Shown: piece after piece, positions 1-8,238 of the stretch | Position numbering within the stretch: the stretch's first letter is position 1 | Layout: every line of letters starts with the position of its first letter | Origin: CAZZIZ01 sp964654535 | Lineage (GTDB): Bacteria; Bacteroidota; Bacteroidia; Chitinophagales; UBA2359 | NCBI GenBank assembly: GCA_964654535.1 | Contig: CAZZIZ010000023.1 | Location: 1-26,359 of the forward strand | Length of the DNA: 26,359 nt | Direction: 5' to 3' | Made by a program: the position numbers and the translations under genes | Notes under the pieces: generated by a model | Seen by the model: only the letters and a program-made list of their open reading frames with translations | Database searches by the model: none | Told to the model about the DNA's origin: nothing

Positions 1-63
1 ATTTCTATGGTCTATAGCGCAGGTTCGCTGTAGCGATTATGCAGCTGTCTGCTTTCTAAACGT

Positions 64-861
64 TTATCCCTTTTCGCTTAGCTCCCAAGCGATCATCCAA
101 TTCAATATAGATTTCGGGAGTATTTTGCTTAGCCATCTGCTTCTTCTGTGAAGGGCACCGGAGAGGATGACCGATTTGTTTTTTTGCATGGCGGTCCAAA
201 CATCCGTAGCCACTTCTTGTTTAGTCGTAGCCATAAGGCCCTCAAAGGTTTTTACCTTTTCCATGTTTGACGCTACTTTGAATTTTGTATCCTTTATGGC
301 AGCTGGATATACCGTTAAGATTTTAATCTTGGACTTTTGTTGCCTGAGCTCTTCTTCTAGTGCAAGACTGTAGGAAGACAAGAAAGATTTGGAAGCAGCA
401 TAAGCAGCCATTTTTGGTACAGGTTGAAAAGCGGTGTTGGAACAAATGTTTATGATCTGTCCATGACCTTGAGCGTGCATTAATTCGAGAGACATTTTGG
501 CCAGTTTAAATGAATTGATGACATTGAGCTGAAGCATTTTAACTTCCTTTTCCAAAGAAGTTTCGTTGGAATAACCAAATACTCCGAAGCCAGCGTTGTT
601 AATCAAAACATCTAGAGGCATGTTGAATTGATGATACCAATCAAAGGCTTTTTTTTGTGCATCGGGGTTGGATAAATCGAGAGCGAGATAATCAATATTA
701 CAATTTGGGAATTTTTCTTGCAAGTCACTCTTTGCAGTACTTAACTCCTCCTCAACTAAGGATATCCAAAATATATTGTATCCGCCTTCTATAAACTTAA
801 TGGTGAGTTCGAGTCCGATCCCACTGGAGCCTCCTGTTATGAGTACGTTTTTCGTGGTCAT
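64..861 (-). CDS. Short-chain dehydrogenase/reductase (classical SDR)
   Basis: This is a 265-aa NAD(P)-dependent oxidoreductase of the classical SDR family, probably cytoplasmic. The cofactor motif TGGSSGIG is at residues 9-16, NNAG at about 88-91, the catalytic Ser at about 141 and YAASK with Tyr154/Lys158. The C-terminal tail is hydrophobic and basic, so loose membrane association is possible. The start is ATG and the stop TAA. It is the last gene of the operon in this window, 6 bp after the aldehyde dehydrogenase, with which it may share a substrate by interconverting an alcohol or ketone with an aldehyde or keto intermediate. Substrate specificity cannot be read from the sequence. The 63 bases beyond its stop contain only a weak AGCG/CGCT inverted repeat, so it is unclear whether the operon ends here. 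Confidence 0.88.
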   Translation of the reverse strand: MTTKNVLITGGSSGIGLELTIKFIEGGYNIFWISLVEEELSTAKSDLQEKFPNCNIDYLALDLSNPDAQKKAFDWYHQFNMPLDVLINNAGFGVFGYSNETSLEKEVKMLQLNVINSFKLAKMSLELMHAQGHGQIINICSNTAFQPVPKMAAYAASKSFLSSYSLALEEELRQQKSKIKILTVYPAAIKDTKFKVASNMEKVKTFEGLMATTKQEVATDVWTAMQKNKSVILSGALHRRSRWLSKILPKSILNWMIAWELSEKG

Positions 862-867
862 TGTGGA

Positions 868-2316
868 TTAAGCAAAATATTTTGTGATTAGTCGAGCGAG
901 TTTAGATTTTTGTTCAGTGTATGGAGGGTAAATAAGTCTTGGGATATCGATGGCTTTAGACCAATGTTTTTGAATTCCTTTCGCATTGGAAAATGCTTTG
1001 AATCCAAAGAAGCCATTCGCTTTGCCTATCCCACTATTGTTAACTCCACCAAACGGTAGGTGGGGATTTGTGTAATGCGTAGCTGAATAATTTATGACAA
1101 CTGCCCCAGAACTGGTTCCATTGACGATTTGCTTTGTGTTCTTTTTCTTGCTACTATATATGTACAGGGCGAGCGGTTTTTCATCCTTGTTTATATAATC
1201 AATGACCTCTGAGATATTTTTATAAGTTCTGATTGGCAATATCGGACCGAAAATTTCCTCTGACCATAGTAGGGAATCGGAAGGAATCTCATCTACAATT
1301 GTTGGTGCCAAGTAATTGTCGGCTGAATCATGCTCACCACCTAATAAGATTTTTGCTCCTTTCTCTTCGGCATCGTCTAGTAAAGAGAGCAATCGCTTAA
1401 AATGTTTTTGGTTTACGATTCTGCCGTAAGAAGGTGATTGCTGAAGATTATCTCCGTAGATGGAAGTGACATTTTGCTTATACTTTTCAATAAATTCTTC
1501 CTTCTTTGATTCGTGTATCATAACGTAATCAGGGGCTATACAGATCTGACCATTGTTGAGGTTTTTGGACCAGGCTATTCTCCTTGCGGCAAGGTCTACA
1601 TCTGCACTTTCATCAATAATGGTTGGGCTTTTTCCTCCTAGCTCCAAGCTGACACTGGCTAGATGTTCGGCTGCTGCTCTCATAACAATTTTTCCTATTG
1701 CAGGAGCACCAGTAAAAAAGATATGGTTAAATGGTTTTTTAAGGAGATAAGTTGTTTCGTCTATGCCTCCTTGGATTAGCTTAATCTCCTTTTCATCAAA
1801 CAAATCAGAGATCATTTCTTGTAGTACTTCTGATGAGGCGGGTGTATGTTCTGATGGCTTCAGCACAATACAGTTACCCGCAGCTATTGCCGACACTAGT
1901 GGCATTAGACTCAGATTAATAGGGAAGTTCCACGGTGCTATGATAAGAACAACACCTTTTGGTTCATAAATTATTTTATGGCTGAAACCAAACAGGCTTA
2001 TCGGTGTATTAACAGGCTCTTCTTTCATCCAGTCTTTTACTCGACTAAGTGCGAAATTTATGGCACTCACTACTGGAAGGATTTCATTGAGTTCTGTCTC
2101 GACCTTGTGTTTTCTGAGATCTGAGTGTACCGCTGCCTTTATCTTTTCATTATAAGTACCTAAGAGCGCTGCTTTTAGTTTTTTTAGTTTGCCGATTCTT
2201 TGTTTTGCGGAAGTCTGTGCAATAGCGTACTGGTGTTCCTGTAGTAAAGAAAACATTCTATCATATTCTGAATGGAATGTTTTTCTTTCTTTGATGATTG
2301 TATCCGGTGTAATCAT
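868..2316 (-). CDS. Aldehyde dehydrogenase, ALDH3 (fatty aldehyde) type
   Basis: The 482-aa product oxidises an aldehyde to the carboxylic acid with NAD(P)+. The motif PWNFP is at about 128-132, KPSEHTP at about 153-159, the general base Glu225 lies in LELGGKSP, and the nucleophile Cys259 lies in NNGQICIAPDYV. Length and the short C-terminus fit ALDH class 3 (fatty or aromatic aldehyde dehydrogenases), which is shorter than the roughly 500-aa ALDH1/2 class. It starts with ATG, 9 bp after the acyl-CoA synthetase stop. Next to that synthetase its likely role is to supply the free acid that is then activated to a CoA ester, for example citronellal to citronellate if the operon is Atu-like. The enzyme class is secure; the substrate is inferred. 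Confidence 0.93.
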   Translation of the reverse strand: MITPDTIIKERKTFHSEYDRMFSLLQEHQYAIAQTSAKQRIGKLKKLKAALLGTYNEKIKAAVHSDLRKHKVETELNEILPVVSAINFALSRVKDWMKEEPVNTPISLFGFSHKIIYEPKGVVLIIAPWNFPINLSLMPLVSAIAAGNCIVLKPSEHTPASSEVLQEMISDLFDEKEIKLIQGGIDETTYLLKKPFNHIFFTGAPAIGKIVMRAAAEHLASVSLELGGKSPTIIDESADVDLAARRIAWSKNLNNGQICIAPDYVMIHESKKEEFIEKYKQNVTSIYGDNLQQSPSYGRIVNQKHFKRLLSLLDDAEEKGAKILLGGEHDSADNYLAPTIVDEIPSDSLLWSEEIFGPILPIRTYKNISEVIDYINKDEKPLALYIYSSKKKNTKQIVNGTSSGAVVINYSATHYTNPHLPFGGVNNSGIGKANGFFGFKAFSNAKGIQKHWSKAIDIPRLIYPPYTEQKSKLARLITKYFA

Positions 2317-2325
2317 TGCATAAAA

Positions 2326-4008
2326 TTATTTTGTCCAAATAATATTTTCTTTGTCATTATGCCAAGTCAGGTAGTTGTTCTGAAATTTCGTGTCGATCTC
2401 GTTTCTCCTTACTTTAAGGGTAGGAGTGAGGAGGTTGTTTTCCAACGTCCAGGGATTCTTGTCTATGACTATAGTTGATACACATTTGTAATTATCTGTA
2501 CCGTCGTTTAGGTCTTGCAGAGAGTTCTGCAAAGAAGCCTTTAACTCTTCTGGACTAGAAGTGTTTCCGATCTCAGAAATATTCACCAAGGCAATCGGCT
2601 GTGGAATGCCCAGACCTACAATGCAGACTTGCTCAATGTTGTCATTCTGTATCAACTTTTCCTCTATTGGGTTTGGAACTACGTATTTGCCTTTAGAAGT
2701 TTTGAAAGCATCTTTGACGCGGCCAATAACGCGTAGATATCCCTTATCATCTAGCGTTCCTTTGTCACCACTTGATAGCCAACCGTCCTTGAGTACAGCT
2801 CTAGTGTTTTCAGGGTCATTGTAATAACCCATCATCATATACGGAGACTTGAGGAGGAGCTCACCTGTATCGGGATTTACTTTTATTTCTCCGCCTGGAA
2901 TACATCTACCCACAGAGTCTAATGGCGTGTTTATATCGGTACCGTTGGCGATAAAGCCACATAGTTCAGTCATACCGTAGGCTTCCACAAGGTGAATGCC
3001 GAGATCTTTATACCATTTCTTGATAAAGGCTGGCGTTATTGCTGCGCCGGTGGCTGCCACCACTGTATCTCTCAGACCCATATTAAATCGGACTTTGTTT
3101 TTTAGGCTGTTTCCGAGTATTGGAATCTTCAGCAATTTGCGTAAGACTGAGGGCGGAATCTTTTTTGATACCCCTAGATAAAATTTCATCCATATACGAG
3201 GCACCGCGAAAAACAAATCTGGTTGAACGTTTTTTAAATTATGAATGAATGTATCTATGCTTTCACCGAAAGAAATTGTACCGCCTAACCAAATGGCATT
3301 GAGTTCTATTCCAATGCGTTCGCCGACATGATTAAGTGGGAGGTACGATATAAATTGTAGCTTTTGCAGACTGGCTACGCCGATCCAGTTCGTCTTCATT
3401 TCATCGGTCATTATTGTTGCTGGAGAACGATAAGAATGCATGACACCTTTTGGTTCTCCAGTCGTTCCGGAGGTAAACATGATGGACCATAAATCATCAA
3501 GCTGCGGAATATGTGCATCTATAATAGGTGACTCATCAGCGATGAGGTCATCCCAATCGTGTCCAACGGTGATTTGAGCATTGCCAGGATAGTGGGGAAA
3601 TTTCACACAAAAAATCTCTTCTGAAAAAGCCTCTGCTCTATCACCAAACGCATCCAGTTTACCGATAAAGATGGCCTTGAGATTCCCAAGTTCAATGATA
3701 TTTCTCAACTGCTCTTTGTGAAGGCTGGCATAAAATGGGACCGAGACAAACCCACCCATCATAATTGCCAGATCGGCCAGTATCCAATGGTAACAATTTT
3801 TAGAGAGGATACCAATATGGTCTCCTTTTTTGAGTCCCAATTTTTGAAGAGCAGCGACCATTTTTCGTGCTTGCTTTCCTGCGTCTAAAAAACTCAATTC
3901 ATTCCATGAGTCCCCAGTAGGTTGACGTAAAAAAGTCTTATCAGGATTGGTCTTCTCCCAATGATAAAATTTTTCGATGTGTGAAATAATCGGTTTATCT
4001 CTGGACAT
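2326..4008 (-). CDS. Long-chain/medium-chain acyl-CoA synthetase (AMP-binding)
   Basis: This 560-aa adenylate-forming enzyme converts a carboxylic acid, ATP and CoA to acyl-CoA. The A3 phosphate-binding loop TSGTTGEPKG is at 179-188, YGMTE at 344-348, SGDKG at about 413-417, the hinge region VIGRVKDAFK at about 427-436, and the A10 lysine is Lys532 in LTPTLKVRR. The overall pattern is the FadD15-like long-chain synthetase group rather than acetyl-CoA synthetase. It starts with ATG, 10 bp after the upstream SDR. In an Atu-like reading it occupies the AtuH (citronellyl-CoA synthetase) position; a general branched or long-chain fatty acid ligase is the alternative. No signal peptide or membrane segment is obvious. 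Confidence 0.93.
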   Translation of the reverse strand: MSRDKPIISHIEKFYHWEKTNPDKTFLRQPTGDSWNELSFLDAGKQARKMVAALQKLGLKKGDHIGILSKNCYHWILADLAIMMGGFVSVPFYASLHKEQLRNIIELGNLKAIFIGKLDAFGDRAEAFSEEIFCVKFPHYPGNAQITVGHDWDDLIADESPIIDAHIPQLDDLWSIMFTSGTTGEPKGVMHSYRSPATIMTDEMKTNWIGVASLQKLQFISYLPLNHVGERIGIELNAIWLGGTISFGESIDTFIHNLKNVQPDLFFAVPRIWMKFYLGVSKKIPPSVLRKLLKIPILGNSLKNKVRFNMGLRDTVVAATGAAITPAFIKKWYKDLGIHLVEAYGMTELCGFIANGTDINTPLDSVGRCIPGGEIKVNPDTGELLLKSPYMMMGYYNDPENTRAVLKDGWLSSGDKGTLDDKGYLRVIGRVKDAFKTSKGKYVVPNPIEEKLIQNDNIEQVCIVGLGIPQPIALVNISEIGNTSSPEELKASLQNSLQDLNDGTDNYKCVSTIVIDKNPWTLENNLLTPTLKVRRNEIDTKFQNNYLTWHNDKENIIWTK

Positions 4009-4018
4009 GATCGTTCTG

Positions 4019-4831
4019 CTAAATGAAGAAATCGGGTATCAATGATTGTTCAGGATCGAACTGATAATGACTGAAGTCTTTGACACCTTCACTTGCCAGT
4101 ACTTCTTCGTCTATGAAGTAGTTACCAGAGGTACTGTCCGAGGGTTTTGAGAGAATGGCAAAAGCGGCATCTGCCATAACAGTAGGCTTTCGACTTTGTT
4201 TAATCATTTGCTCTCCATTTGGAAAATTTCTAATCGCAGCCGTTCCAATTATAGTTTTGGGCCAAAGGGAATTGACGGCTATTTTACTCTTTTTAAGCTC
4301 TTGGGCTAGTCCCATTACAACCATGCTCATCCCATATTTGCTCATGGTATAGGCGAGATGCTTACCGACCCAAAATGGAGATAAGTTAATCGGCGGAGAA
4401 AGGTTGAGGATGTGTGGATTCTCTGACTTTTTCAAATAGGGAATACAGTACTTGCTTGCCATGAAACTACCTCTCACATTTATGTCATGAATGAGGTCGA
4501 AGCGTTTCATAGAAATACTCTCTGTTTTCGATAAATTAATGGCACTGGCATTATTGACCAATCCATCTATACCTCCAAACTTATTGACACCTTCCTGAAT
4601 AACAGAGGCTAAATTTTCCTCATCACGAATGTCCAGTTTCAATGCTAAGGCTTGTCCACCCGCTGCTTCTATTTCTTCGGCAGCGGTATAGATCGTTCCT
4701 TCCAGTTTTGGATGAGGTTCGGTGGTTTTAGCAGCAACAATAATGTTTGCACCTTCTTTCGCCAGACGAAGACCGATGCTCTTTCCTATACCTCGGCTAG
4801 AACCTGTAATTAGGTATGTTTTACCTTTCAT
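4019..4831 (-). CDS. HSDL2/AtuG-like short-chain dehydrogenase
   Basis: This is a 270-aa SDR with TGSSRGIG at about 9-16, NNAS at 93-96 in place of NNAG, Ser145, and Tyr161/Lys165 in YTMSK. The segments AAKTTEPHPKLEGTIYTAAE and EEIEAAGG at about 33-59 are hallmarks I recognise from the HSDL2 group, which also contains bacterial AtuG (annotated as citronellol/citronellal dehydrogenase). Eukaryotic HSDL2 carries this SDR fused to a C-terminal SCP2 domain. Here the SCP2 domain is encoded by the gene immediately upstream, 3 bp away, so the same two modules are neighbours in the opposite order. The ATG start is clear. Substrate is inferred only from context. Confidence 0.9.
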   Translation of the reverse strand: MKGKTYLITGSSRGIGKSIGLRLAKEGANIIVAAKTTEPHPKLEGTIYTAAEEIEAAGGQALALKLDIRDEENLASVIQEGVNKFGGIDGLVNNASAINLSKTESISMKRFDLIHDINVRGSFMASKYCIPYLKKSENPHILNLSPPINLSPFWVGKHLAYTMSKYGMSMVVMGLAQELKKSKIAVNSLWPKTIIGTAAIRNFPNGEQMIKQSRKPTVMADAAFAILSKPSDSTSGNYFIDEEVLASEGVKDFSHYQFDPEQSLIPDFFI

Positions 4832-4834
4832 TAC

Positions 4835-5131
4835 TTAACTAAATAGACTTTGAAGTTTCATGGCTACCTCCATGTCACCTTTAATTTTTACTTTTCCTGA
4901 CATGACTGCTGACATGGGGTTTAATTCGCCCTTGGTCATTGCCAAGAAATCTTCAAAACTCGCGTTTACAAGGCAAGCGGCTTCTTCATTTTTAGTCGAG
5001 ACTTCGTTCTTATCCCCAGAGCCGTCTATGTACAATTGACTATCTCCGAAATCAAATTTTAAAGTGTTACCAAGAGGACTTGAAGCTTCTGCTTTCTGCT
5101 TGATTTGTTCTAATACAGTTTCTAAATTCAT
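4835..5131 (-). CDS. SCP2 sterol-carrier domain protein (possibly the C-terminal domain of the upstream ACAD)
   Basis: This 98-aa open frame is almost exactly one SCP2 domain. It has the amphipathic N-terminal helix, the central beta-sheet with LYIDGSG, and the characteristic C-terminal GKVKIKGDMEVAMKLQSLF. SCP2 domains bind fatty acyl-CoAs and sterol-like lipids in a hydrophobic tunnel and deliver them to peroxisomal or cytoplasmic enzymes. The nominal ATG at 5131 overlaps the upstream ACAD stop as ATGA. Reading upstream from this ATG in the same frame, however, there is no stop: the frame continues as DNQKPNSN preceded by ESTN repeats up to the assembly gap. The same ESTN frame ends the ACAD on the other side. 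The domain may therefore not be a separate protein but the C-terminal part of an ACAD-SCP2 fusion. Confidence 0.87.
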   Translation of the reverse strand: MNLETVLEQIKQKAEASSPLGNTLKFDFGDSQLYIDGSGDKNEVSTKNEEAACLVNASFEDFLAMTKGELNPMSAVMSGKVKIKGDMEVAMKLQSLFS

Positions 5132-6459
5132 ATTACTATTTGGTTTTTGGTTGTCGTTGGTTGATTCGTTGGTTGATTCGTNNNNNNNNNNNNNNNNNNN
5201 NNNNNNNNNNNNNNNNNNNNNNNNNNNNNNNNNNNNNNNNNNNNNNNNNNNNNNNNNNNNNNNNNNNNNNNNNNNNNNNNNTCGTTGGTTGATTCGTTGG
5301 TTGATTCGTAGGAAACGTCATCCATAACCATCTTGGCGATGATTTCTCTCATGATTTCCGATGACCCGCCACCTATGGTACCGACTCGACTGTCTCGAAA
5401 CATTCGAGCTATTTTGTATTCTTCCATATATCCATACCCTCCAAACATCTGTAAGCATTCGGTCATCACTTTGTCGGACAACTCGGTCGCTAGCAACTTG
5501 GCCATGGAGCATTCTTTGACTGCATAGGCTTTATCATTGTTGAGTCTACAACAGTGAAGTACGAATTGCTTACAAGATTCTAGCTCGGTTGCCAACTGTG
5601 CAATGCGATGTCTGAGCACTTGAAATTTTTTCAATGGTCGATTAAAAGCATGTCGCTCAGACATGTATTGCAAAGTATAGGTCATGGCACTTTCGCAAGC
5701 GGCGTATCCCATAATGGCTCCCACCAAGCGTTCAGTTTGTAAACCACCCATCAGGTAATAGAAACCTTTTCCTTCTTCTCCAATGAGGTTTTCTTTAGGC
5801 ACTTGGACATTGTCAAAACCCAGCTCCGCAGTGTCAGAGGCGTGCCAACCCAGCTTTTTTAGTTTGGTCGCTGAGAAGCCCGGGGAATCATTGTCGATGA
5901 CTAAAAGGCTAACGCCTGCGGGTCCAGCCTCTTGATCTGTTTTAACGACAGCGATTACAAAATCGCCATATACCGCGTTGGTAATAAAAGTTTTGGAACC
6001 ATTGACCACATAATGATCTCCAGTGAGGGTAGCGGTCGTTCTAATATTCATGACGTCAGATCCGGCACTAGGTTCTGAAATGGCTATACTCGATATGAGA
6101 TCACCCGAAATAACTCCTGGTAAGTATTTCTTTTTAAGGGAATCACTGCCGTGCTTGGCAATGTAAGTGGAAGACATGTATTGCACCACAGCCTGCGTAA
6201 TGGCAAATCCACCTGAAAAGACCTTGGAAGTTTCTTCGCAAAACACGACATCAAAAAAGAAATCCAAGTCGCTACCCCCATATTCTTGTGGATAGCCTAA
6301 GCCGAGGAATCCCTGCTCTCCCATTTTTTTCCAAATACTTCTGGGGATTCTTCTTTCATTTTCCCACTGTTCAATATTGGGCACTACCTCTTTTTGGAGA
6401 AATGACTTTAGGCTTTCTCTAAATAGATTATGGTCTTCATTAAAGTAATAGTTGTTCAT
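5128..6459 (-). CDS. Acyl-CoA dehydrogenase, IVD/LCAD/AtuD type, C-terminus interrupted by an assembly gap
   Basis: This is an FAD-dependent acyl-CoA dehydrogenase. Residues 1 to about 384 cover the whole family length (N-terminal helical, beta and C-terminal helical domains). The flavin/substrate motif ISEPSAGSDV is at about 127-136 and SETAELGFDNVQVP-like at about 208-221. The catalytic base is probably Glu243 in QTERLVGA, as in isovaleryl-CoA and long-chain dehydrogenases, because the MCAD-type position reads IGGGSSE at about 362-368 with no Glu at the usual site. After MVMDDVSY the protein enters ESTN repeats (385 onward) and then the 100-N gap. The listed end assumes the gap really is 100 bases, which gives a TNQP frame and a stop at 5128. 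With a whole number of 12-bp units the frame instead continues into the SCP2 domain. In an Atu-like pathway this is the AtuD candidate. Confidence 0.9.
   Translation of the reverse strand: MNNYYFNEDHNLFRESLKSFLQKEVVPNIEQWENERRIPRSIWKKMGEQGFLGLGYPQEYGGSDLDFFFDVVFCEETSKVFSGGFAITQAVVQYMSSTYIAKHGSDSLKKKYLPGVISGDLISSIAISEPSAGSDVMNIRTTATLTGDHYVVNGSKTFITNAVYGDFVIAVVKTDQEAGPAGVSLLVIDNDSPGFSATKLKKLGWHASDTAELGFDNVQVPKENLIGEEGKGFYYLMGGLQTERLVGAIMGYAACESAMTYTLQYMSERHAFNRPLKKFQVLRHRIAQLATELESCKQFVLHCCRLNNDKAYAVKECSMAKLLATELSDKVMTECLQMFGGYGYMEEYKIARMFRDSRVGTIGGGSSEIMREIIAKMVMDDVSYESTNESTNXXXXXXXXXXXXXXXXXXXXXXXXXXXXXXXXXXTNQPTNQPTTTKNQIVI
5154..5309 (-). repeat. 12-bp in-frame tandem repeat, unresolved across the gap
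   Basis: On the plus strand the unit TCGTTGGTTGAT occurs twice plus TCGT at 5154-5181, and again twice plus TCGT at 5282-5309, either side of the N run. On the coding strand the unit reads ESTN in the ACAD frame. Because 12 is divisible by 3, changes in copy number never shift frame. All copies seen are identical, which suggests recent expansion and explains why the assembler could not close the array. For the two flanks to belong to one perfect array, the missing length must be 8 plus a multiple of 12 bases. The filler length of 100 does not satisfy this. Confidence 0.95.
5182..5281. other. Assembly gap (100 N)
   Basis: This is a run of exactly 100 undetermined bases, the conventional placeholder for a gap of unknown size. 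It is bordered on both sides by the same 12-bp repeat, so the real sequence is most simply more copies of that repeat, in unknown number. Any frame read across it is unreliable. Confidence 0.98.
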
Positions 6460-6462
6460 AGC

Positions 6463-8238
6463 TTAAAGACTATAAGAGTTTTTTGAAATAAAATGACTTG
6501 CGATTTTTTTTCTAAGCTTCATGATATCCACTTCGGGCAAGGCGATAAGAGACAAAATAGCTGTGAGGTCTTTCTTGGCTCTTTCTGATTCGGTGCAATG
6601 GCAAACAACTTCTCGAATAGCTTGTGTAATAAGGGGTTGTTTTTCTAATAAGTATAGTTGAGTCATGTCCAACTGAATTTCAGAACCATTTTTCTCACAT
6701 CTCAGGGCAATGGACTCCATAAAGTACAAATGAGACATGATATCAGATAATCGTGAAAGCAATTGTTGCTTTTCTTTTATTTCCGCTTGATACTTCTTTG
6801 CAGCCAGGCCCAATGATAAGAGGGTCGCTTTTTTGACGTTGCTGATATAATTAAACATAGATGTCACGTCTCGTAAACCATCTTCAATCGGGCTTAACTG
6901 ACCTGAAGTCAGCTTAGAAAAAGTTCTCATTATTTCTTCCATGAGTGGTAATTCTCCTTTGAACCCTCGCCTGAATATGGTTCCTGATATTACCAGTCGG
7001 TTGATCTCATTTGTACCTTCGTAAATTCTATTTCCTCTTATGTTTTTATAGTGTATAGAAATTTCAGACTCTGCTGAGAAACCCATCCCTCCATGCATTT
7101 GTAATGACTCATCTACAACATATGACTCTGTCTCAGATCCCCTTATTTTTATGATGGCACATTCCGCCGCAAATTCAGCAGCGACCTTTTGTTTCGCCGT
7201 GAGGATGTCAAGACCCGATTCTAATTCCTGATTCAAGACAGTATCCATATCTCCACCTAAACGATTCCAAGCCGATTCCAATGCAAATATCTCTGTTGCC
7301 ATCTTGGATATTTTTTCTTGAATGGCTCCAAAAGAGGTAATCGCTTTACCGAATTGTACTCTTTGATTAGCATAATTTATACCTAGACCAAAGGTTCGTT
7401 TTGAGATTGCGGAGCCCGCGACACCGATCATTAGTCGGCCGATATTGAGAGCATTCATTGCAATCTTGAATCCTTGATTTCTTTCTCCCAGAAGATTTTC
7501 TACTGGGACTTTGACATCCTCAAAGTATACTTGTCGGGTAGACGATCCATGAATACCTAGTTTCTTTTCTTCTTCTCCCAATGTAACTCCCCATTCTTTT
7601 TCTACTATGAGACAAGAGAGATTCGGATCGTCATCAATCTTACAGAAAACGGAAAAGACGTCAGCAAAACCAGCGTTGGTAATCCACATTTTCTGTCCAT
7701 TGAGTATGAAGTGTTTGCCATCTTCTGAGTACGTGGCTTTAGTTTTTCCAGAATTGGCATCAGATCCAGCACCAGGTTCTGTCAAACAATAAGAGCATTT
7801 TATTTTCCCTGTAATAATTCCTTCTAGATACTTTTCTTGCTGCGCAGGATTACCGTAGAAGAGGATAGTATTTATTCCTAAGCCACGCTGTATGCCTAAG
7901 CTCTGTGAGAATGAAAAACTATCTGACATCACCTCAGAAGCTGCTAGGTCTGTTTTGATGTCGCAACCGTATCCACCAAATTTTTCTGGTACCGATAGGC
8001 TGAGGTAGCCCAATTCTCCTAGCTTTTCCAGTTTGGACGGAGCCAACTTGGTTCCTTCCACAGTGTCGAAAATTTCTTTATTAGGTTCGATTTCTAAATC
8101 CAGGAAACCCCTAATAGAAGACCTGAGCATCTCTTGCTCTTCTGTATAATCTTCAGGCGTGAAACTTTTATATCCTTCTGGTAGATTCATTAAGAAACCA
8201 CCTCCCATAATTTTCGTTTGTGTTTTTGTTTCTTCCAT
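6463..8238 (-). CDS. Acyl-CoA dehydrogenase, VLCAD/ACAD9-like with C-terminal extension
   Basis: This 591-aa FAD-dependent acyl-CoA dehydrogenase has the catalytic core at about residues 30-430 and a helical C-terminal extension of about 160 aa, as in the very-long-chain (ACADVL/ACAD9) group common in Bacteroidota. Motifs are YCLTEPGAGSDA at about 150-161, KMWITNAGFAD at about 183-193, GIHGSSTRQ at about 228-236, and the catalytic Glu407 in RIYEGTNEINR, so it is MCAD/VLCAD-type and unlike the neighbouring ACAD. I place the start at the ATG at 8238, which overlaps the upstream SDR stop as TGATG; a GTG one codon earlier is less likely. VLCAD homologues are membrane-associated through the C-terminal region. 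Two dehydrogenases in one operon suggest successive desaturation steps or two substrate lengths. Confidence 0.93.
   Translation of the reverse strand: MEETKTQTKIMGGGFLMNLPEGYKSFTPEDYTEEQEMLRSSIRGFLDLEIEPNKEIFDTVEGTKLAPSKLEKLGELGYLSLSVPEKFGGYGCDIKTDLAASEVMSDSFSFSQSLGIQRGLGINTILFYGNPAQQEKYLEGIITGKIKCSYCLTEPGAGSDANSGKTKATYSEDGKHFILNGQKMWITNAGFADVFSVFCKIDDDPNLSCLIVEKEWGVTLGEEEKKLGIHGSSTRQVYFEDVKVPVENLLGERNQGFKIAMNALNIGRLMIGVAGSAISKRTFGLGINYANQRVQFGKAITSFGAIQEKISKMATEIFALESAWNRLGGDMDTVLNQELESGLDILTAKQKVAAEFAAECAIIKIRGSETESYVVDESLQMHGGMGFSAESEISIHYKNIRGNRIYEGTNEINRLVISGTIFRRGFKGELPLMEEIMRTFSKLTSGQLSPIEDGLRDVTSMFNYISNVKKATLLSLGLAAKKYQAEIKEKQQLLSRLSDIMSHLYFMESIALRCEKNGSEIQLDMTQLYLLEKQPLITQAIREVVCHCTESERAKKDLTAILSLIALPEVDIMKLRKKIASHFISKNSYSL

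Noticed and set aside
1..63. Weak inverted repeat AGCG/CGCT as operon terminator
   Set aside because: The stem is about four base pairs and no T-run follows on the minus strand within the window.
5128..5131. ATGA overlap of the ACAD stop and SCP2 start as translational coupling
   Set aside because: The stop is reached only in the frame forced by the 100-N filler. With a whole number of repeat units the frame is different and has no stop there.
5154..5309. Short direct repeats around the gap as a CRISPR array
   Set aside because: Units are 12 bp, directly contiguous without spacers, and lie in frame in a gene.
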